A DNA stretch of 64,000 nucleotides from Collimonas fungivorans (GCF_001584145.1 NZ_CP013232.1:5270001-5334000); one strand, 5' to 3'. Positions 47,344 through 56,807 are shown, numbered from the stretch's first letter. Made by a program: numbers and translations. The notes: generated by a model from the letters alone, not told the origin.

Positions 47344-48192
47344 TCAGGCAGCGGCCTTGGCCAGCTGATATGCCTCGTATAACTGCTTGTATATGGGGCC
47401 GGGAGCGCCGTTTCCAATAGCCTTGCCGTCGATAGCCACCACCGGCAGCACTTCCTTGGTGGCTGACGACAACAACACCTCGTCAGCCGCAAACACCTCT
47501 TCGCGCGCAATCCGGCGCGCCTCGAACGGGATGCCGCCGGCGGCGCACAACTCCTCGATCAGGCGGTAGCGGATCCCTTCCAGGATCAGGTTGTCCTTGG
47601 GCGGCGCCATCAGCTTGCCGTGCTTGACGATCCAGACATTCGACGACGACGCTTCGGTCAGCCAGCCGTCGCGGAACTGGATCGCTTCCACCACGCCGTG
47701 CTCGGCCGCGTTCTGCGCTGCCAGCACATTGCCCAGCAGCGAGATCGACTTGATTTCGCAATGCAGCCAGCGCTGGTCTTCCATCGACACGCAAGGCACG
47801 CCGCTGGCGCGCAAGGCGTCGCTCGGCAATACCAGCGGGTTGGTCATGACGAACACTGTCGGCGTCAAAGCTTCTTTCGGGAACGCATGGCCGCGCTTGG
47901 CGACGCCGCGCGTGACGTGGATATAGACCATCTGGTCATCCGCCGGATGGGCGTCGATCACGCCCTGGATCAGCGCCAGCCACTGTTCCTTGTCATGCGG
48001 ATTTGTAATACTGATTTTCGCCAGGCTGCGGAACAGGCGCGCCAGGTGGTGCTCGGAACGGAACAGCTTGCGGCCGTAGATAGGAATCACCTCATACACG
48101 CCGTCGCCGAAAATAAAGCCGCGGTCGAGTACCGGGATGCGCGCTTCGGACAGCGGCGTCATGCTGCCATTGAGATAGACAAGGTCTTGCAT
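47344..48192 (-). CDS. dat: D-amino acid aminotransferase (class IV, PLP)
   Basis: The ATG at 48192 gives a 282-residue protein MQDLVYLNGSMTPLSEARIPVLDRGFIFGDGVYEVIPIYGRKLFR. The PLP lysine is in LHCEIKSISLLGNVLAAQ, and EASSSNVWIVKHGKLMAPP follows. FFRS-type and YVHVTRG segments are those of D-alanine aminotransferase and not of the branched-chain enzyme, though the two overlap. It interconverts D-alanine and D-glutamate for wall synthesis. Open frame upstream of 48192 is not family-like. Confidence 0.88.
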   Translation of the reverse strand: MQDLVYLNGSMTPLSEARIPVLDRGFIFGDGVYEVIPIYGRKLFRSEHHLARLFRSLAKISITNPHDKEQWLALIQGVIDAHPADDQMVYIHVTRGVAKRGHAFPKEALTPTVFVMTNPLVLPSDALRASGVPCVSMEDQRWLHCEIKSISLLGNVLAAQNAAEHGVVEAIQFRDGWLTEASSSNVWIVKHGKLMAPPKDNLILEGIRYRLIEELCAAGGIPFEARRIAREEVFAADEVLLSSATKEVLPVVAIDGKAIGNGAPGPIYKQLYEAYQLAKAAA

Positions 48193-48397
48193 GATCGGAT
48201 TCCTGAAAAATGTGGGAATCCAATTCTGGCACAGCGCCAGCTTGCAGGGTATGCAAAAAAAGTATGCGGGAGACGGATGGACGCGGCTCCAGGGAAGCCT
48301 TTCCGGCATGGCCGGATGATTTCGACGCGATGCGGTAGCATGTGCATACTTCAACTTCGAGGAAGCGTTCCTCCCGCCTTCCTCTTCTATCCCGACC

Positions 48398-48991
48398 ATG
48401 ACTGTCACCCCCGCCACCCCCGTCCTTACCCGCTGCGCCTGGGCCAATCCCGCCAACCCGCGTTACCTGGCCTACCACGACGAGGAATGGGGCAAACCCT
48501 GCCATGACGAGGTGCGGCTGTTCGAAATGCTGAACCTGGAAGGCGCACAGGCCGGCCTCAGCTGGGAAACCATCCTCAACAAGCGCGACAACTACCGGCG
48601 CGCTTTCGACAACTGGGACGCCAAGAAAATCGCCCGCTACGACCAGGACAAGGTAACTGCCCTGCTGGCCGACGCCGGCATCGTCCGCAACCGCCTGAAG
48701 ATCGCCGCCGCCATCAGCAACGCCCAGGCTTATCTCAAGCTGCGCACCGAAACCGGCGGCCTGGCGCCTTTCCTGTGGGCCTATGTGGACAGCAAGCCGA
48801 TCCAGAATGAATGGACGCTGCTGGGCGGCAATCCCGCCACCACGCCCTTGTCCGACCGCATTTCCAAGGACCTGGCCAAGCGCGGCTTCAAATTCGTCGG
48901 CTCGACCATCATTTACGCCTACATGCAAGCGATCGGCATGGTCAACGACCATTGCGTGGAATGCTTCCGGCACCAGGCGGTGGCTGAGTAA
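48398..48991 (+). CDS. tag: DNA-3-methyladenine glycosylase I
   Basis: A 197-residue protein: RCAWANPANPRYLAYHDEEWGKPCHDEVRLFEML, then LEGAQAGLSWETILNKRDNYR, which holds the conserved glutamate, and ending GMVNDHCVECFRH with zinc-binding His/Cys residues. It removes 3-methyladenine from alkylated DNA. It stands alone between dat (divergent) and a phosphatase gene (convergent). Confidence 0.95.
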   Translation: MTVTPATPVLTRCAWANPANPRYLAYHDEEWGKPCHDEVRLFEMLNLEGAQAGLSWETILNKRDNYRRAFDNWDAKKIARYDQDKVTALLADAGIVRNRLKIAAAISNAQAYLKLRTETGGLAPFLWAYVDSKPIQNEWTLLGGNPATTPLSDRISKDLAKRGFKFVGSTIIYAYMQAIGMVNDHCVECFRHQAVAE

Positions 48992-49004
48992 TTCCGATGC
49001 CAAT

Positions 49005-49352
49005 CTAATCTTGCGGCGGACCGCCCTGGTCCGCCAGCAGGTGAGCGACCACATCGGTCAACTGCTCGACCAGCTCCGGATCCATGTACTGGTATTCGTC
49101 CGGGATATCCAGTACGTGGATGGTTTTGTGTTCCAGCAGTCGCCCGAACTCGGCGACGATGCGGTTCTTGTGCTTTTTCTCCATCACAAAGATCACATCG
49201 GCCCAGCTGATGTCGCCGGCGCTGATTTTCCTGCGCGCATTCGGGCTGGTTCCGGCCGAACGCGCCTGTATCCCGGGCTGGCCGCGCCATACCTGCTCGC
49301 CTGTCGGGCTGCGCCACTGGTTGCGGCTGCAGACAAAGAGTAATTTAGTCAT
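49005..49352 (-). CDS. small low-molecular-weight tyrosine phosphatase-like protein
   Basis: A 115-residue protein with an N-terminal C-X5-R loop (LLFVCSRNQWRSPTGEQVW) and a C-terminal aspartate region near DIPDEYQYMDPELV. It is shorter than classical LMW-PTPs (about 150 residues) and matches a compact group of unknown substrate. The catalytic cysteine and arginine are present. No operon partner. Confidence 0.85.
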   Translation of the reverse strand: MTKLLFVCSRNQWRSPTGEQVWRGQPGIQARSAGTSPNARRKISAGDISWADVIFVMEKKHKNRIVAEFGRLLEHKTIHVLDIPDEYQYMDPELVEQLTDVVAHLLADQGGPPQD

Positions 49353-49456
49353 TTACCGGTTTGCTGTTTTATTTGTAGGCGGATGTGTTTGAGCCGCAGC
49401 CAGCGCCTGCTGTGCATGCTTTTTCACGCAGGCGCAGACACGGAACGACTCTCGGC

Positions 49457-49852
49457 TCACCCGACAAGCCGCATGCCGGCGCTCTTGGCAGCCTTGCTGT
49501 CCAAAGTCGCCGTATGCAGGCAACCGGCATCATCGGCCGAACGTTCGATGAGGCAATCTGCAAAATCTGCGTTTGACCGTGCGTAGACATGCAGCGCCCT
49601 TAAGACAATTTCTGCATTTTCGACTTTGAGTGTCCGCACGCGCAGCAATTTTTCCAATATGGCGACGACTTCGTCTTTTGTCGCCTGGTAGCATCCCTGC
49701 ATTACCCATACCAGCTCCACCAAAGCGACCACGCTGATAAATCCTTGGTCAGCATCGGAAAGCGATTCGATTAATGCCGTCGCCTTGGGCGACTGCTTGG
49801 GATCGTCTTGTGCGACATAACGCACCAGGATGTTGGTATCCAGGCCGATCAT
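49457..49852 (-). CDS. vapC: VapC-type PIN-domain toxin
   Basis: A 131-residue PIN protein starting MIGLDTNILVRYVAQDDPKQ. Acidic active-site residues are visible at D5, in ISVVALVELVWVM and in SNADFADCLIERSA. PIN toxins are RNases. The start overlaps the antitoxin stop (ATGA), the classical toxin-antitoxin arrangement. Confidence 0.92.
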   Translation of the reverse strand: MIGLDTNILVRYVAQDDPKQSPKATALIESLSDADQGFISVVALVELVWVMQGCYQATKDEVVAILEKLLRVRTLKVENAEIVLRALHVYARSNADFADCLIERSADDAGCLHTATLDSKAAKSAGMRLVG

Positions 49853-50091
49853 CGTTTGCCGGCGCCGCGCTGCGCAATGACTTGGTTCATTTGTTCGATA
49901 CTGACCGGAGCAACGGGTTTGCGCAGCATTCCCTTCAGGGACTGCACGGCTTCAGTGGCTGCAACAAACGCATATTGTCCCTTCTCGATTTCCACAAATT
50001 CAACCCGGCTTCCGGTATCCAGGCCGAGCGCGGCCCGCACCGCGGCAGGTATCGTGATCTGACCTTTCGAAGTCACGGTAGCGGTAGACAT
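49849..50091 (-). CDS. vapB: AbrB/MazE-type antitoxin (VapB)
   Basis: The ATG at 50091 gives an 80-residue protein: MSTATVTSKGQITIPAAVRAALGLDTGSRVEFVEIEKGQYAFV is a swapped-hairpin AbrB domain, followed by a toxin-binding tail. AAAGGAC precedes the start. It is upstream of and overlaps vapC; a palindrome at 50115-50134 is a likely operator. Confidence 0.92.
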   Translation of the reverse strand: MSTATVTSKGQITIPAAVRAALGLDTGSRVEFVEIEKGQYAFVAATEAVQSLKGMLRKPVAPVSIEQMNQVIAQRGAGKR

Positions 50092-50114
50092 AGAAGTCCT
50101 TTCAAATTCATTAT

Positions 50115-50134
50115 TCCTTACTTTATAGTAAGGA
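50115..50134 (-). promoter_or_regulatory. vapBC operator palindrome
   Basis: TCCTTAC and GTAAGGA are perfect 7-base arms around TTTATA, 24 bases upstream of vapB. On the minus strand the centre reads TATAAA and could be the -10 box, so antitoxin binding would block transcription. Confidence 0.6.
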
Positions 50135-50215
50135 GAATAAAAAATCAAGATTGCCGGCAAGCCAAGTGGGAACACCGCCCTTCCCGTCGCCACGCTGTTC
50201 TGCTACATTGCCGCC

Positions 50216-50932
50216 ATGCCTAAACTGACCTTAGACCGTATCCTGCAATCGCAGGGTTTCGGCAGCCGAAAATATTGCCGTGAGTTAATTGAAGACGGCG
50301 AAGTCGTCATCAACGGCGCCGCCGTCACCGACTACAAGTCCACGCCCGACACCGACGGCCTGGTGTTCACCCTGTTCGAAGAGGAATGGACCTACCGCGA
50401 ACACGTCTATATCGTGCTCAACAAGCCGGCCGATATCGAATGCTCGCGCAAACCCAGCCACCACCCCGGAGTGCTGAGCATCCTGCCGGAGCAGTTCAGC
50501 TGGCGCGACGTGCAGCCGGTCGGGCGGCTCGATCACGACACCACCGGCCTGCTGCTGATGTCGGACGACGGCAGCTTCATCCATGCCCAGTCGTCGCCCA
50601 AGCGGCATGTGCCGAAGCTGTATGTCGCCACTACCCACGATCCGGTCACCGAAGAACTGGTGCAAAGCCTGCTGGCCGGCGTCAAGCTGCATGACGAGCC
50701 GCAAACTCTGGCGGCCGTCAGCTGCCGCGTGCTGGGCACGCATGAAATCGAGATAGTCCTGGAACAGGGTAAATACCACCAGGTCAAGCGCATGCTGGTC
50801 GCGGCCGGCAACCATTGCTCGGCCTTGCGCCGCACCGCCATCGGCGGCCTGACGCTGGAAGCGCTGGAGCTGGAACTGGGAGAATGGTGCTACCTGGAGC
50901 CGGAGCACCTGGCTTTGCTGGTGCCGAGCTAA
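50216..50932 (+). CDS. rsuA: 16S rRNA pseudouridine synthase (RsuA family)
   Basis: A 238-residue protein with an N-terminal S4 RNA-binding domain (LDRILQSQGFGSRKYCRELIEDGEVVING) and a catalytic domain with GRLDHDTTGLLLMSDDG, where the aspartate is catalytic, and LEQGKYHQVKRMLVAAGNH. It makes pseudouridine 516 of 16S rRNA. Related paralogues such as RluE are less likely because of the S4 domain. Confidence 0.9.
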   Translation: MPKLTLDRILQSQGFGSRKYCRELIEDGEVVINGAAVTDYKSTPDTDGLVFTLFEEEWTYREHVYIVLNKPADIECSRKPSHHPGVLSILPEQFSWRDVQPVGRLDHDTTGLLLMSDDGSFIHAQSSPKRHVPKLYVATTHDPVTEELVQSLLAGVKLHDEPQTLAAVSCRVLGTHEIEIVLEQGKYHQVKRMLVAAGNHCSALRRTAIGGLTLEALELELGEWCYLEPEHLALLVPS

Positions 50933-50937
50933 GACGT

Positions 50938-50968
50938 AAAAAAAGCGCAGGGCCTGAGCCTTGCGCTT
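50938..50968 (-). terminator. intrinsic terminator of argB
   Basis: On the minus strand AAGCGCAAGG and CCCTGCGCTT pair (one G-U) and are followed by seven T. It lies about 25 bases after the argB stop, in the gap between the converging rsuA and argB genes. Confidence 0.85.
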
Positions 50969-50992
50969 CCTGTTTCCGGTTGTCACCGCAGC

Positions 50993-51895
50993 TTAGTGCG
51001 AACGGATCATGGTGCCGAACGCCTGTTCGGTCAGCACTTCCAGCAGCAGCGAATGCTCGATCCGGCCATCGATGATGTGCACGGTATTGACGCCCGACTT
51101 GGCCGCATCCAGGGCCGACGAAATCTTCGGCAGCATGCCGCCGGAGATGGTGCCGTCCTTGAACATTTCATCGATTTCACGGGCCGACAGGTCAGTCACC
51201 AGGTTGCCTTGCTTATCTTGCACGCCAGCAATATTAGTCATCATGATCAGCTTTTCCGCATGCAGGATCTCGGCGATCTTGCCGGCCACGACGTCGGCGT
51301 TGATGTTGTAGGCCTGGCCGTCGGCGCCAAAGCCGATCGGCGAAATGATCGGGATGAAGGCGTCATCCTGCAAGGCTTTGACCACCGCAGGATTGATCGC
51401 TTCGATCTCGCCGACAAAACCGATGTCGAGGAATTCGCCCGGCTTTTCGCGGTCCGGCATGCGATATTTGCGGGCCCGGATCAGGCCGCCGTCCTTGCCG
51501 GTCAGGCCGACTGCCTGGCCGCCGTAGTGATTGATCAGCATCACGATATCCTGCTGCACTTCACCGCCCAGCACCCATTCCACCACTTCCATGGTTTCTT
51601 CGTCGGTGATGCGCATGCCTTGCACGAAAGTGCCCTGCTTGCCGATTTTCTTCAGGGCGTTGTCGATTTGCGGGCCGCCGCCATGCACCACCACCGGGTT
51701 CATGCCGACCAGCTTGAGCAGGATCACGTCGCGCGCGAAACCGTGCTTCAGACGCTCTTCGGTCATGGCGTTGCCGCCGTATTTGACGACAATGGTTTTA
51801 CCGTGGAACTGACGGATATACGGTAACGCCTCGGCCAGAATTTCAGCTTTGATTCCTGGGGCAACGTTGGCAAGATCGTTGGTCAAATCGGCCAT
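50993..51895 (-). CDS. argB: acetylglutamate kinase
   Basis: A 300-residue amino-acid kinase with [21 protein letters not shown] and [23 protein letters not shown], the phosphate and substrate loops, and [21 protein letters not shown]. It performs the second step of arginine synthesis. The N-terminus [24 protein letters not shown] is the arginine-sensitive type helix. Single gene, own terminator. Confidence 0.96.
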   Translation of the reverse strand: MADLTNDLANVAPGIKAEILAEALPYIRQFHGKTIVVKYGGNAMTEERLKHGFARDVILLKLVGMNPVVVHGGGPQIDNALKKIGKQGTFVQGMRITDEETMEVVEWVLGGEVQQDIVMLINHYGGQAVGLTGKDGGLIRARKYRMPDREKPGEFLDIGFVGEIEAINPAVVKALQDDAFIPIISPIGFGADGQAYNINADVVAGKIAEILHAEKLIMMTNIAGVQDKQGNLVTDLSAREIDEMFKDGTISGGMLPKISSALDAAKSGVNTVHIIDGRIEHSLLLEVLTEQAFGTMIRSH

Positions 51896-52146
51896 GGACA
51901 GTCCTACAAGAGAGGTTTCTGAGCTTGTCAGAAGAGAATAAAAAGGTGCAAAGACTGCAACTCGATGGAGTTAAAAATCGCTGCGCGATGGATCAGCGCG
52001 ATTTTACATGGAAAAGCGCCCGCTTAGGTACGGCAGGCAAGCCAATAATATTGCGGTGTTGCGTAGCGATGTTGTGTGGCTATATCAATGCCGGGAAGAT
52101 GGTTATCATGGGGCCGATTTACCACCGTATTCAAAGGATAAGCAGA

Positions 52147-52335
52147 ATGGCGCAATGCCCCGCCTGCCGGCAGCAGTTTTCCTGCGGCGCCGGCCAGCAT
52201 CCGGACCAGCCTTGCTGGTGCAGCCGCCTGCCGCCGCTGGCCAGCGCCAAACCTGCGGCAACGGAGTGTTATTGCCCGGATTGCCTGCAGCGCTTGCTGC
52301 GGCAGGAACAGACCGGAGAAAAACCAGCGTCTTAA
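52147..52335 (+). CDS. cysteine-rich CWC family protein
   Basis: The ATG at 52147 gives a 62-residue protein: MAQCPACRQQFSCGAGQHPDQPCWCSRLPPL then CYCPDCLQRLL. Eight cysteines in CxxC-type pairs suggest zinc binding; the CWC signature is clear. AAGGAT lies upstream at suitable distance. A longer start at 52108 is possible. Function unknown. A hairpin near 51972-52005 precedes it. Confidence 0.78.
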   Translation: MAQCPACRQQFSCGAGQHPDQPCWCSRLPPLASAKPAATECYCPDCLQRLLRQEQTGEKPAS

Positions 52336-52345
52336 AGACTAAGGA

Positions 52346-53041
52346 CTAAGGACAGCTGCGCACTTCCTGCGCAGGGAAATCCAGCTTGATCTTGTCGAAG
52401 GCAAGCCGGTTGTCGCCGCCGAGGTCGCGCAGCTGGAACGCTACCTTGCTGGAACTGACGCTGCGCGCGCCGACCTTGGCGCCGCTCAGGCCGCGCTTGG
52501 CCAGGCTGGCGACCTGCTTTTGCGCGGCTTCGTCGGTTTTGAAAATGCCCAGGGAAATGCCATAACGCAGCGGGCTCGAATCCTGGATCACGAAAAAATC
52601 GCTGATTCCCAGCCGGCGCACCTCGTCGGCCTTGGCGTCGGCCGCTTCCTTGCTGCCCAGCGACGGCAGATACACCATATGGCTGGCCACTTCCTGGGTT
52701 TCGCGGCGGACAAACTTGACGGCCGGCATGCGCTCCGCCAGCTGGCTCGAAAAGCGCCGCGCTTCGGCCGCGCTGAAATTGCCGACTTCGGTGCAAGCCA
52801 CCGGCGCCAGGTCGGCCGCGGTGGCCGCCATGGCGGCCGGCGCCAGCGCAGCGCTGGCGAGCGAGGCCGCCGCAGCCGGAGCATTCTCGGCCGCAGTCAT
52901 CCTGATCTTGTCCGGCTGCAGCTGCCTGCCGATGCGTGCCGGCTCCCTGCCGTCGCTGTAGAGCGCGCCGAGATAGCCTTTTTGCATGGCAAACAAGGCG
53001 GCATTCGCCAATAACAACAGCCAGAAAATTATTTTCAACAT
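52346..53041 (-). CDS. SPOR domain-containing membrane protein
   Basis: A 231-residue protein with an N-terminal anchor (MLKIIFWLLLLANAALFAMQ), an Ala/Pro-rich linker, and a C-terminal SPOR domain (about residues 135-215: DFFVIQDSSPLRYGISLGIFKTDEAAQKQVASLAKRGL). SPOR domains bind denuded glycan at division sites. It lies four bases after coaX and belongs to birA-coaX-SPOR. Confidence 0.88.
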   Translation of the reverse strand: MLKIIFWLLLLANAALFAMQKGYLGALYSDGREPARIGRQLQPDKIRMTAAENAPAAAASLASAALAPAAMAATAADLAPVACTEVGNFSAAEARRFSSQLAERMPAVKFVRRETQEVASHMVYLPSLGSKEAADAKADEVRRLGISDFFVIQDSSPLRYGISLGIFKTDEAAQKQVASLAKRGLSGAKVGARSVSSSKVAFQLRDLGGDNRLAFDKIKLDFPAQEVRSCP

Positions 53042-53044
53042 AGC

Positions 53045-53815
53045 TTAAATAGTTGCCGCGGCAGTTTGTAGACCGATCAATACCAGATTATCAACTGTTT
53101 CGTGCGCTATGGACAGATAGGGCGCAATCAGCGCCGCCGAACCGCCGGCCACCACGCATAGTACGTGCGCCCCCGGCGCTTGCCTGCCGAGCAGGCCAAA
53201 CGCCCGTTCGATGGCGCCGACCTGAGCATTGATGCAGCCGCTGATGATGGCGTCGTCGGTATTGTCGGCAAACAGCGTGTTGACTTGCACATGGTCCGTA
53301 ATATGCGGCAGCTGGGCGGTGCTGCGCGCCAGCGAAGTCGCCATCAGTCCCAGCCCCGGCAAGATCATGCCACCGGTAAATACGCCGTCGGCGCTGACTG
53401 CGTCGATCGTGGTGGCGGTGCCGCAGGTGGCGACCAGCAGGGCCTGCTGCGGAAACAGCCGTTGCGCGCCCAGCGCCGCGGCAAAGCGGTCGCAACCGAG
53501 TTGCGCCGGATCGCGATAAGCATTGCGCAGGCCGGCCAGTTGCGGCGGCGAGACAAACCAGTGCGGCCGCACGGCGGCGCCGAAAACCGTCTCCAGCAGC
53601 GTCTGTAAACGCTCCTGTATATGCTCGCCGGCAACGTTCGAAATCAGTATGCGCGTCACCGCCAGCTTGCGCCAGCGTTCGCTCAGCGCCACCAGCTCGC
53701 CATGTGCCGCCGAACCGCTTTCCAGCCAAGCGCCGGCCAGCTCGCCCGTCACCGGCAAGGCTGTAAGCGCCCATTTGATGCGGGTATTGCCGACATCGAT
53801 CAACAGCATGGCCAT
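53045..53815 (-). CDS. coaX: type III pantothenate kinase
   Basis: A 256-residue protein: MLLIDVGNTRIKWAL is the phosphate loop, and GCDRFAAALGAQRLFPQQALLVATCGTATTIDAV and GGMILPGLGLM follow. It phosphorylates pantothenate at the start of coenzyme A synthesis. The ATG at 53815 could be replaced by the ATG two codons later. It is four bases downstream of birA. Confidence 0.95.
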   Translation of the reverse strand: MAMLLIDVGNTRIKWALTALPVTGELAGAWLESGSAAHGELVALSERWRKLAVTRILISNVAGEHIQERLQTLLETVFGAAVRPHWFVSPPQLAGLRNAYRDPAQLGCDRFAAALGAQRLFPQQALLVATCGTATTIDAVSADGVFTGGMILPGLGLMATSLARSTAQLPHITDHVQVNTLFADNTDDAIISGCINAQVGAIERAFGLLGRQAPGAHVLCVVAGGSAALIAPYLSIAHETVDNLVLIGLQTAAATI

Positions 53816-53818
53816 GGT

Positions 53819-54667
53819 TCAGCCTTCCTTCGGACGCAATGAAATATCGCCGGCCATGATCGCAATCGGATTGCTGCTGCCGTCCGTTTGCAGCAGCAGG
53901 CGTCCGATCTGGTCGATGCCCAGCGCCTTGCCTTCGTGCAGTGTCTTGCCCTGGTCCAGGATAGCTACCTGCTGGCCGGCAAACGCATGCAGCCGGTTCC
54001 AGCGTTCGACAAAAGCCGGCAGGCCTTCGCTTTCGAATTGCCACATGTTTTGCGCCAGCCCGCTCAGCAATGCGCCGAGCAGCAAGTCGCGGTCCTGCGC
54101 TGCCGCCGCCGGCAGATTGGCGGTGCGGCGTCCGATCTGTTCTTGCAATTTCTCCGGTATGGAAAGATTGATGCCGATACCGATCACCGCCCACAGCTGC
54201 TGGTCCGGCGCGGTCGCGGTTTCGATCAGGATGCCGGCCAGCTTGCGGCCGCCCTGCAACACGTCGTTCGGCCATTTCAGCTGGACCTCGACACCAAAGT
54301 CGGCCAGGGTCTCGGCAATCGTCACGCCCACCGCCAGCGGCAAACCGACCAGCGCCTGCAGCGGCGAGGCAAACGGCCAGGCCAGTGAAAACGTCAGCGC
54401 CGCCGCCGGCGCCGTCAGCCAGGCGCGGCCGGCGCGGCCGCGGCCGGCGGTCTGCGTCAACGCCACCAGCAAGGTCGGTGCGCGCAGCGCGTCTTTGCCG
54501 CTGGCGGCGACGCGCGCCAGCAGATCGGCATTGGTCGATCCGGTTTCGGCGACTACTTCGATCAGGCATTGCTCGGCGTGATGGCCGGCAAAAGCGGCGA
54601 TGCGGGCAGCGGATAACTGGCTCGCGGGCGAAATTGGTGCAATAAATTGTGCGGTCATGCCGCGCAT
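53819..54667 (-). CDS. birA: biotin--[acetyl-CoA-carboxylase] ligase
   Basis: A 282-residue ligase without the N-terminal DNA-binding domain. VVAETGSTNADLLARV, QTAGRGRAGRAWLTAP (biotinyl-AMP loop) and LKWPNDVLQGGRKLAGILIE are the core motifs. It attaches biotin to carboxyl-carrier proteins and, lacking a helix-turn-helix, is not expected to regulate transcription. An ATG at 54658 is an alternative start. It precedes coaX. Confidence 0.94.
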   Translation of the reverse strand: MRGMTAQFIAPISPASQLSAARIAAFAGHHAEQCLIEVVAETGSTNADLLARVAASGKDALRAPTLLVALTQTAGRGRAGRAWLTAPAAALTFSLAWPFASPLQALVGLPLAVGVTIAETLADFGVEVQLKWPNDVLQGGRKLAGILIETATAPDQQLWAVIGIGINLSIPEKLQEQIGRRTANLPAAAAQDRDLLLGALLSGLAQNMWQFESEGLPAFVERWNRLHAFAGQQVAILDQGKTLHEGKALGIDQIGRLLLQTDGSSNPIAIMAGDISLRPKEG

Positions 54668-54900
54668 TGTAGCGGGAGTAACAGGAAAAAGCGGGAAAAA
54701 TGCTGGCGAAATGCAACTCGCAACGCATGGAATTGCCTATGTAAACACAATAAAAAACAACGACATGGCTAATCCGTATGGCATATTCCTTTAGAAACCG
54801 TTAAATCGCCTGCGCCGCTGCTGCTTGCAGCCTGGCTTTATCACTACTTTCAATCATTACTGTCATAGTGTGGAAAGCAATTCTCCCTTAAACTGATGCG

Positions 54901-56025
54901 ATGCCGAACCCAGATTCCACTACTCCTGTTCTTGATCTCAAAGATGGCAGCCTGGTAGCCGCCCGCGGCAACTGGCAGGTACATGCCTTGACCCAGCCGG
55001 GAGTGATCAAGGCGCTGCAGGCCAAGCTGAAAAACCTGGCCAGGCAAAACGACGCGCTGCGCTGGGACCTGTCGGAGATCGGCACGCTGGATCATATCGG
55101 CGCGCAATTCCTGTGGAACGCATGGGGCAAGACCCGCCCCAAACAACTGACCGTGGCGCCGCAGCACCGCGATTTTTTCCAGCGCCTGGCCAGCGCCGGC
55201 ACCCTGGCCTTGCCGCCCAAACCGCCGCGCCGCCGCCTGTTCAACGTGATCTACGACAAGGGCGTCGATATATTTGAGCACGTGGCCGGTTTCATCACCC
55301 TGCTGGGGCAGCTGGTGCTGGATTTCCTGCGCATGGTGCAAGCGCCGCAGCGCGCACCATGGAAGGAGATTTCCGCCAATGTCTACCACGTCGGTTACCA
55401 GGCTTTGGGTATCACCGCACTGGTCGGTTTCCTGATCGGCGTGGTGCTGTCGTTTTTGTCGGCACAGCAATTGCACACCTTCGGCGGCGACATCTACCTG
55501 GTCAATATCCTCGGCATGAGCATCATCCGCGAACTGGGGCCGCTGCTGGCGGCGATCCTGGTGGCCGGCCGTTCCGGTTCGGCCATCACCGCGCAGCTGG
55601 GCGTGATGCGCGTCACCGAAGAACTCGACGCCATGCTGGTGATGGGTTTGCCGCACGGTTTCCGCCTGATCTTGCCGCGCGTGCTGGCCTTGCTGGTAGC
55701 GATGCCCTTGCTGGTAATCTGGACCGATGCGATTGCCTTGCTGGGCGGCATGGTCGCCGCGCAGTTGCAGCTGGGTTTGTCGCCGACTTATTTCCTGCAG
55801 CAGCTGCCGAATGCGGTGCCGCTACCCAACTACCTGATCGGCCTCGGCAAAGGCGCGGTGTTCGGCGGCCTGATTGCGATGGTGGCCTGTTATTTCGGCC
55901 TGCGCATCGAGCCTAATACGGAAAGCCTGGGACACGGCACCACCACTTCGGTGGTGACCGCGATTACCATCGTGATCGTGGCCGATGCGGTGTTTGCGAT
56001 CATTTTCAGCGGCGTGGGATTCTGA
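54901..56025 (+). CDS. MlaE-like lipid ABC permease with N-terminal STAS domain
   Basis: A 374-residue protein. Residues about 8-105 resemble a STAS domain (DLKDGSLVAARGNWQVHALT, LRWDLSEIGTLDHIGAQFLW), the fold of MlaB. The rest is an MlaE permease with five to six spans: YHVGYQALGITALVGFLIGVVLSFLSAQQL and REFGP-type REL-G-P in SIIRELGPLLAAILVAGRSGSAITAQLG. This is a natural MlaB-MlaE fusion. It begins a transporter operon and overlaps the next gene by one base. Confidence 0.9.
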   Translation: MPNPDSTTPVLDLKDGSLVAARGNWQVHALTQPGVIKALQAKLKNLARQNDALRWDLSEIGTLDHIGAQFLWNAWGKTRPKQLTVAPQHRDFFQRLASAGTLALPPKPPRRRLFNVIYDKGVDIFEHVAGFITLLGQLVLDFLRMVQAPQRAPWKEISANVYHVGYQALGITALVGFLIGVVLSFLSAQQLHTFGGDIYLVNILGMSIIRELGPLLAAILVAGRSGSAITAQLGVMRVTEELDAMLVMGLPHGFRLILPRVLALLVAMPLLVIWTDAIALLGGMVAAQLQLGLSPTYFLQQLPNAVPLPNYLIGLGKGAVFGGLIAMVACYFGLRIEPNTESLGHGTTTSVVTAITIVIVADAVFAIIFSGVGF

Positions 56026-56807
56026 TGGCCGAATACACGCCCAAACCCACACCCGTCATCGAGATCGACAAGCTCTGGACCCAGTTCGGCCAGGCGGTGA
56101 TCCACCAGGACCTGGACCTGCGCATAGACGCCGGCGAGATCGTCGGCCTGGTAGGCGGCTCCGGCTCCGGCAAGACCACGCTGGTGCGGCAGATATTGGG
56201 GCTGAACCGGCCAACCAAGGGCAAGGTGACAGTGTTCGGCACCGATATCAGCCAGGCCGATGTCGATCAGATGTATGCGCTGCAAAACCGCTGGGGCATG
56301 CTGTTCCAGCAGGGCGCCCTGTTTTCGGCGCTGACTGTGCTCGACAACGTGGCCTTGCCGATGCGCGAGCTGCGTGCCCTGCCGGACCAGCTGATCAGGG
56401 ACGCCGCCTTGCTCAAGCTGCAGATGGCCGGCATCGGCCCCGAACATGCGCTGAAGATGCCGTCCGACCTGTCCGGCGGCATGATCAAGCGGGTGGCGCT
56501 GGCGCGCGCGCTGGCGCTGGAACCGGAACTGCTGTTCCTGGATGAACCAACCGCCGGCCTCGATCCGGCCTCGTCGGCGGCGTTCATCGAGCTGATCCGA
56601 TCGCTGCACAAGGACATGCGCCTGACCGTGGTGATGATCACCCACGACCTGGAACCGCTGCTGGCGCTGTCGACCAAGATCGCGGTGCTGGCAGACAAGC
56701 ACGTAATCGCCTACGACACACCGGAGCGCGTGATGAAGGTGCGCCATCCGTTCATCGAATCATTTTTTCTTACTGCTAACCGTTATGAGCATGAAACTTG
56801 CGGATAA
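56025..56807 (+). CDS. MlaF-like ABC transporter ATP-binding protein
   Basis: A 260-residue ATPase. Walker A GGSGSGKTTLVR, signature MPSDLSGGMIKRVALARALAL, Walker B ELLFLDEPTAGLDP, switch histidine in VVMITHDLEPLLAL. SGGMxKR is typical of Mla/Mce ATPases. It energises the MlaE-like permease; start overlaps the permease stop (TGATG). Confidence 0.94.
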   Translation: MAEYTPKPTPVIEIDKLWTQFGQAVIHQDLDLRIDAGEIVGLVGGSGSGKTTLVRQILGLNRPTKGKVTVFGTDISQADVDQMYALQNRWGMLFQQGALFSALTVLDNVALPMRELRALPDQLIRDAALLKLQMAGIGPEHALKMPSDLSGGMIKRVALARALALEPELLFLDEPTAGLDPASSAAFIELIRSLHKDMRLTVVMITHDLEPLLALSTKIAVLADKHVIAYDTPERVMKVRHPFIESFFLTANRYEHETCG

